Shown in pieces: positions 5,179 through 9,012 of a stretch of DNA of 9,012 bases. The DNA is taken from assembly GCA_900767685.1 (NCBI GenBank), contig CAAGAB010000290.1:1-9012 (forward strand). The letters are read 5' to 3'. The position numbers were made by a program, and so were the translations under genes. How positions within the stretch are numbered: position 1 is the stretch's first letter; each line of letters opens with the position of its first letter. Below the pieces are notes generated by a model, which saw only the letters and a program-made list of their open reading frames with translations, was not told the origin of the DNA and did not search any database. The DNA comes from an uncultured Coprococcus sp. (GTDB taxonomy: Bacteria; Bacillota_A; Clostridia; Lachnospirales; Lachnospiraceae).

Positions 5179-6438
5179 TTATGCAGTTTTTGTACTTGGA
5201 ATAAAGACCTGGACTTTTCCTTTTTCTTGAGTTAACACCCCCGCATGATTTTCTGTCATTTCACGAACGAGTCTTATGTTTCGACCGTCTTCTCTTCGTC
5301 GATTCAGCTGGCTGGCATTTCCCTCCACTATAAGGAGCATCATTCCACTTCTGAAACGAAGTTTTACCGACATCCATCTACCATACGGTTCTCCACTCAC
5401 GGCATTGTACATAACCCTCATCAGATATTCGAATATAGATATCAACTCCACCTCACTTATAGGGATGTCAAGCAACGGTTCCACAACCGCATCGAATTGC
5501 ATCCCCTGCCTTGCCGCTTCCCTGCTATATCTGCACAGCAAAGCATCAATAGTCATGTTCCCGCTTAACGGAAATCCACTCAGTTCCTGCCCATACTGTC
5601 TAAGTTTCCTGGCATATTCTTCCACAGCCTGCGCACTATGATTTTCCCCGAGTTTCTGAAGTTCACGGTTCTCACATACCAGCATCTGATAGTGATTGTA
5701 GTTTTCCTCTGCCAGGCTTTCAAGCAATGATTTTTCTCTTTGTATCCTTTTTCTCTCTGATCTGTTATATATACCCGCAGCTACATTCAATGTTAATACA
5801 AGTCCCACTGCCATAAATAGCTGGCTTAGTATGCCTATCAATGTCTTCTTATCCGTAGTATGCTTAAGATAGTTGCTAAAATTTATTCTAAAGTAATATT
5901 CTGCTTCATTTCCAACTATCAACACCATGGCGATTATCTTATAAAGCCGTTCCCTGTCGTACACCTCAGGGTGCAGTAGGCGTTTAAACAACCATCCCAT
6001 AGGAACCGTCATAATCACAGATGCCACTGCAGCTATAATGATTCCCTGTACATTATCATACTTTCCTAAAGCGGCATCTGCCACAGCTTGAGCGCAGGAT
6101 TTAAAGATCAGAGAGGCGACTACTGTACCAACGTTGCAGCACTGAACAGCAAGGAAAAATATAATATAGTTTTTCCATATGATTCCCTTAGTGAACAATC
6201 CTATCGTCACAAACGAAAATGTCATCTCAATAATCGGTGCCAACAGAGGTCCTGCCCCATCAATCTCCTTCATATGCTGAACACACACATAAAATGCAAG
6301 GTTTATTGCAAACATAACAACTACCTCTGACTTTTTCCTCTTATATGGAAGAGACGATAACATAGCCGAACAGACTATGAATGCACTTCCGGCCTCCGCC
6401 ACTACTTTCGTCCAGTTGATTTCTCCTATCATTTGCAT
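5179..6438 (-). CDS. AgrC-like multi-pass membrane sensor with degenerate GHKL domain (pseudokinase A)
   Basis: This 419-residue protein has about six or seven membrane helices in residues 12-223, a YNRSERKRIQ junction, a helical stretch (230-290) and a GHKL-like domain (291-415). LSGNMTIDALLCRYSREAA matches the start of the GHKL fold in the active kinase next door (TGNIVLDSVLTQEYSDAVA). The N-box site is IFEYLMRVMYNA (335-346), so the Mg-binding Asn and the Asp are missing. The G-box site is DGRNIRLVREM (384-394). H249 and H267 are present but not in an RHDLKN-type motif. It should not phosphorylate by itself. It follows the active kinase by 40 bases and precedes its paralogue by 38. Two starts are possible: ATG at 6438 or ATG at 6432. 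The GGGGGG directly before 6438 suits 6432 (6-base spacing) slightly better. Confidence 0.85.
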   Translation of the reverse strand: MQMIGEINWTKVVAEAGSAFIVCSAMLSSLPYKRKKSEVVVMFAINLAFYVCVQHMKEIDGAGPLLAPIIEMTFSFVTIGLFTKGIIWKNYIIFFLAVQCCNVGTVVASLIFKSCAQAVADAALGKYDNVQGIIIAAVASVIMTVPMGWLFKRLLHPEVYDRERLYKIIAMVLIVGNEAEYYFRINFSNYLKHTTDKKTLIGILSQLFMAVGLVLTLNVAAGIYNRSERKRIQREKSLLESLAEENYNHYQMLVCENRELQKLGENHSAQAVEEYARKLRQYGQELSGFPLSGNMTIDALLCRYSREAARQGMQFDAVVEPLLDIPISEVELISIFEYLMRVMYNAVSGEPYGRWMSVKLRFRSGMMLLIVEGNASQLNRRREDGRNIRLVREMTENHAGVLTQEKGKVQVFIPSTKTA

Positions 6439-6478
6439 CCCCCCTCTGTATCTTTTTAACTCATATTATCCCTCTTAA

Positions 6479-7279
6479 CTATTTACATCCTGTCTCTTCT
6501 TGATTTTCGACAGACATGCTGATCTTGGTACAAAACATCCCCGCTTCGTCGCTCATATAGATTTCGCCGTTGTGTCTATCAACAATATCACGAATTATAG
6601 CCACTCCATATCCATGATTTTCTTTGTCCGGCTTGCTAGTCTTAATTTCATCTACATCAGGGTGTTCATTTTCCGATTTGCTGTTCTCCACAGATATCAA
6701 CAACCTGGAGCCAGACACCCTAATGGATATTGTTATTTTGAGAAATTTCTGGCTGTCGCTTTTTCCACATCTCTCACAGGCTTCACGTGCGTTATCCAAA
6801 AGATTTGCAAAAAGACTGACTATTTCTTTATCCGAAAGTCCCACTTCAGATTCATCCGCGACATCTATATCCATAACTATACCGCAAGCCACAGCGTCAC
6901 TATATTCCTGAGTCAATACAGAATCCAGCACAATATTTCCAGTATATTTTGTTATACCTGTACCATCTGTTACCATCTCCATGACACGTTCCTGTTTTTT
7001 CAGGTCATGGCGTATATGTCTATAGCTCCGGCTCTCATCTACAACGCGTCTGTACTGCTTCTCATCACCGAGGTTCCGTTCAATATCCTGATACTGCATC
7101 TCAAATCGTTTTCGTCTTCTTATAAGAACCAGCTGTATCACACTCATTACTAAAAGTAAAATCACTACAGTTGCTGCAATGATCCATAGTTTATCTACAC
7201 GCATATAATTACAGAACCTACACATATGAAGATTCCAACTACCCCCATTTCTGAAAAAATAAAGAGACCGGACTTTCAA
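6479..7279 (-). CDS. Short GHKL-type sensor histidine kinase (AgrC-like catalytic core)
   Basis: The 266-residue protein has one membrane helix (about 31-53), a basic RRRKRF border, a short coiled coil and an HATPase_c_5/GHKL domain. The phospho-acceptor motif is YRHIRHDLKKQ with H91. The N-box LFANLLDNAREAC (156-168) is complete, including N163, and so is the G-box HGYGVAIIRDIV (222-233). It should therefore bind ATP and phosphorylate the LytTR regulator encoded downstream. AgrC-type kinases usually carry six membrane helices; here only one is present, so a sensor appears to be missing and may be supplied by the two following genes. The start is a TTG chosen because AAAGGAG (7289-7295) is 9 bases upstream; ATGs at residues 19 and 26 lack good sites. 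It follows fabG by 35 bases without a visible terminator, so read-through from the fab genes is likely. Confidence 0.92.
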   Translation of the reverse strand: MKVRSLYFFRNGGSWNLHMCRFCNYMRVDKLWIIAATVVILLLVMSVIQLVLIRRRKRFEMQYQDIERNLGDEKQYRRVVDESRSYRHIRHDLKKQERVMEMVTDGTGITKYTGNIVLDSVLTQEYSDAVACGIVMDIDVADESEVGLSDKEIVSLFANLLDNAREACERCGKSDSQKFLKITISIRVSGSRLLISVENSKSENEHPDVDEIKTSKPDKENHGYGVAIIRDIVDRHNGEIYMSDEAGMFCTKISMSVENQEETGCK

Positions 7280-7288
7280 AAGTGCGAT

Positions 7289-7295
7289 CTCCTTT
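7289..7295 (-). promoter_or_regulatory. Ribosome binding site deciding the TTG start of the GHKL kinase
   Basis: AAAGGAG on the minus strand, 9 bases before the TTG at 7279. It lies in the 35-base gap after fabG, and no in-frame ATG downstream has a comparable site. Confidence 0.7.
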
Positions 7296-7314
7296 ACTTA
7301 TATATTTAATTAAT

Positions 7315-8055
7315 TTACAGGCTCATTCCACCATCAACCTTGATGACCTGTCCTGTTATATATGATGCCTTGTCCGAAGCAAGGAACGCTGCTGTCTCAG
7401 CAATATCTGAAACCTCACCGAGTCTCTTGACTGTGATATGGTCAAGCATTGCCTCCTTCGCCTTGTCTGAGAGTGCATCTGTCATGTCTGTCTTGATAAA
7501 TCCTGGTGCTATGGCATTTGCTGTGATTCCACGGCTTCCAAGCTCCTTTGCTATAGACTTGGTGATGCCGATCACGCCTGCCTTTGACGCTGCATAATTC
7601 ACCTGACCTGCATTTCCCTCTATTCCGACTACTGATGACATGTTGATGATACGTCCATACTTCTGCTTCATCATGGTTCTATACACATGCTTGATACAGT
7701 TGAATGTACCCTTGAGATTGATATTGATAACATCATCGAAATCAGCCTCCTTCATGCCAAGCACAAGGTTGTCTCTTGTGATTCCCGCATTGTTCACGAG
7801 AATGTCTATTCTTCCATATGTAGCGACTGCAAACTTCATGAGAGCCTCTGCCTCAGCGAAATCTGCCACATTTGCCTTGAAAGCCTCTGCCTCTCCGCCT
7901 GCTGCCTTAATCTCCTCAACCAGGCTGTTCGCACGCTCCTCTGAGCCGTTGAAGTTCACTACTACCTTTGCGCCATATCCGGCAAATGTCTTTGCTATCT
8001 CACGTCCGATACCTCTTCCGGCACCTGTTACCACTGCCACCTTGTCCTTAAGCAT
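7315..8055 (-). CDS. fabG: 3-oxoacyl-[acyl-carrier-protein] reductase
   Basis: FabG reduces 3-oxoacyl-ACP to 3-hydroxyacyl-ACP with NADPH in the cytoplasmic type II fatty-acid cycle. The 246 residues match the family length. Seen are the cofactor loop TGAGRGIG (10-17), NNAG (88-91), N113, and the catalytic S141, Y154 and K158 in [25 protein letters not shown] context. The C-terminus ([17 protein letters not shown]) is the usual one. The ATG overlaps the fabD stop by 8 bases (ATGCTTAA), and its GGAGG site lies inside fabD, so the two are translationally coupled. In many clostridial relatives fabF follows; here a GHKL kinase gene follows instead. Confidence 0.97.
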   Translation of the reverse strand: MLKDKVAVVTGAGRGIGREIAKTFAGYGAKVVVNFNGSEERANSLVEEIKAAGGEAEAFKANVADFAEAEALMKFAVATYGRIDILVNNAGITRDNLVLGMKEADFDDVININLKGTFNCIKHVYRTMMKQKYGRIINMSSVVGIEGNAGQVNYAASKAGVIGITKSIAKELGSRGITANAIAPGFIKTDMTDALSDKAKEAMLDHITVKRLGEVSDIAETAAFLASDKASYITGQVIKVDGGMSL

Positions 8056-8971
8056 TCAGTTCCTCCAATTTCGCTAAATCGTCTACAGTTGCAATATTTA
8101 TACTCTTTACATCTCTGTTGATCTTCTTCATGAAGCCTGTGAGAGTCTTGCCCGGGCCAACCTCGATAAATGTATCAACGCCGTCAGCTATCATGTTCTC
8201 TATTGTCTGCTGCCATCTTACTGATGAGTACACCTGTCTCTTCAGGAGCTCCTTAACCTTTGCTGCGTCTGTGATTTCCTCCGCATCTGCATTGCAGTAG
8301 TAAGGTGCAAAATCATCTGCTATTTTGATATCCTGAAGGAAGTCGTAAAGCTTCTCACCTGCAGGCACAAGCATCTGTGAGTGGAATGGACCACTTACGT
8401 TAAGTGGGATAACTCTCTTTGCTCCAGCCTCTGCAAGTGCTGCTGATGCAGCCTTAACAGCCTCTGCCTCACCTGAGATAACTATCTGTCCAGGGCAGTT
8501 GTAATTTGCAATCTGCACCTTGCCAGGTGTGTTCTCACATATCTCTGCGATCTTGTCAGCTTCCATAGCTATGACTGCTGCCATTCCGCCCATTCCGAGA
8601 GGTACTTCGTTCTGCATGAGTATACCTCTTCTTCTAACTGTCTTTATACCATCCTCAAGTGTCATAGCACCTGCTGCTACGAGAGCACTGTACTCGCCAA
8701 GAGAAAGTCCTGCAAATACATCAGCTTTGAGTCCTGCATTCTTCAGATGCTCATATATAGCAACCTCTGCAGCGACCATCGCAGGCTGTGTATACTCTGT
8801 CTTATTGATGTCATCATTCTCCTCGAAGCAAATCTTTTTAAGTTCAATGTCCAGAGCCTCTTCAGCCACATCAAACACCTTTCTGCTGTCCTCAAAGTTA
8901 TCATAAAAATCCTTAGCCATGCCCACATACTGTGCGCCCTGGCCTGGGAATATAACTGCTGTCTTACCCAT
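8048..8971 (-). CDS. fabD: Malonyl-CoA:acyl carrier protein transacylase
   Basis: FabD moves the malonyl group from CoA to ACP, supplying the extender unit for fatty-acid synthesis. The 307-residue length is normal. Motifs seen are GQGAQ (10-14), the nucleophile S90 in GLSLGE (88-93), R115 that binds the malonyl carboxylate, the catalytic H196 in SGPFHSQM, and EVGPGKTL near the end. The ATG at 8971 is preceded by a modest AAAGGCGG about 9 bases upstream. The 41 bases before it to the window edge are AT-rich and show no coding signal. It is coupled to fabG by an 8-base overlap, so both belong to one fatty-acid operon coming from outside the window. Confidence 0.97.
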   Translation of the reverse strand: MGKTAVIFPGQGAQYVGMAKDFYDNFEDSRKVFDVAEEALDIELKKICFEENDDINKTEYTQPAMVAAEVAIYEHLKNAGLKADVFAGLSLGEYSALVAAGAMTLEDGIKTVRRRGILMQNEVPLGMGGMAAVIAMEADKIAEICENTPGKVQIANYNCPGQIVISGEAEAVKAASAALAEAGAKRVIPLNVSGPFHSQMLVPAGEKLYDFLQDIKIADDFAPYYCNADAEEITDAAKVKELLKRQVYSSVRWQQTIENMIADGVDTFIEVGPGKTLTGFMKKINRDVKSINIATVDDLAKLEELNA

Positions 8972-9012
8972 TCTTTTTTACCGCCTTTATTATATTTTGT
9001 AATTGCTTTACA

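Noticed and set aside
6500..7153. 217-codon plus-strand ORF
   Set aside because: It lies fully antisense to the GHKL kinase, which has clear family motifs, and has no ribosome binding site or recognisable domain.
7640..8077. 145-codon plus-strand ORF
   Set aside because: Antisense shadow of fabG, whose motifs and length are unambiguous.

Overview
The window looks like a chromosomal segment of a Gram-positive, low-to-moderate-GC Firmicute, most likely a gut or rumen Lachnospiraceae-type Clostridium relative. The reasons are the AAAGGAG-type ribosome binding sites, AT-rich intergenic DNA, a fabD-fabG pair in the clostridial order, and an AgrC/LytTR-style signalling cassette. No RNA gene, CRISPR array, intact mobile element or convincing intrinsic terminator was seen.

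Layout from the right end, following minus-strand transcription. fabD (8048-8971) and fabG (7315-8055) overlap by 8 bases and are ordinary type II fatty-acid synthesis genes. Only 35 bases after fabG, where many relatives carry fabF, begins a tight run of three GHKL-family genes. The first (6479-7279) is a short kinase with an intact catalytic region but one membrane helix and no real sensor. The next two (5179-6438 and 3830-5140) are tandem paralogues with AgrC-like multi-helix membrane sensors and kinase regions that have lost the phospho-acceptor His motif, the N-box Asn and the G-box glycines. After a 214-base gap comes a complete LytTR response regulator (2899-3615). My reading is a split signalling system: sensor pseudokinases, a separate active kinase, and one response regulator.

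The 214-base gap holds two 9-base direct repeats exactly 12 bases apart that resemble a LytTR binding site. They abut a near-perfect sigma-A promoter pointing the opposite way (plus strand), which would make an RNA antisense to the 3' end of the last pseudokinase gene and could express a 33-codon ORF.

The left part is more eroded. Downstream of the response regulator is a decayed gene (2538-2883) with two in-frame TAG codons and a frameshift. A small plus-strand Xre-family regulator (2101-2394) is divergent from a minus-strand pair: a zinc-ribbon plus C-type-lectin-like protein split by a frameshift (1024-1574), then a membrane-anchored GH3 beta-N-acetylhexosaminidase-like enzyme that runs off the left edge (1-997). 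The AT-rich region between the divergent genes holds candidate promoters, repeated TATCGTA elements, a possible IS200/IS605-type end and a short gene fragment.
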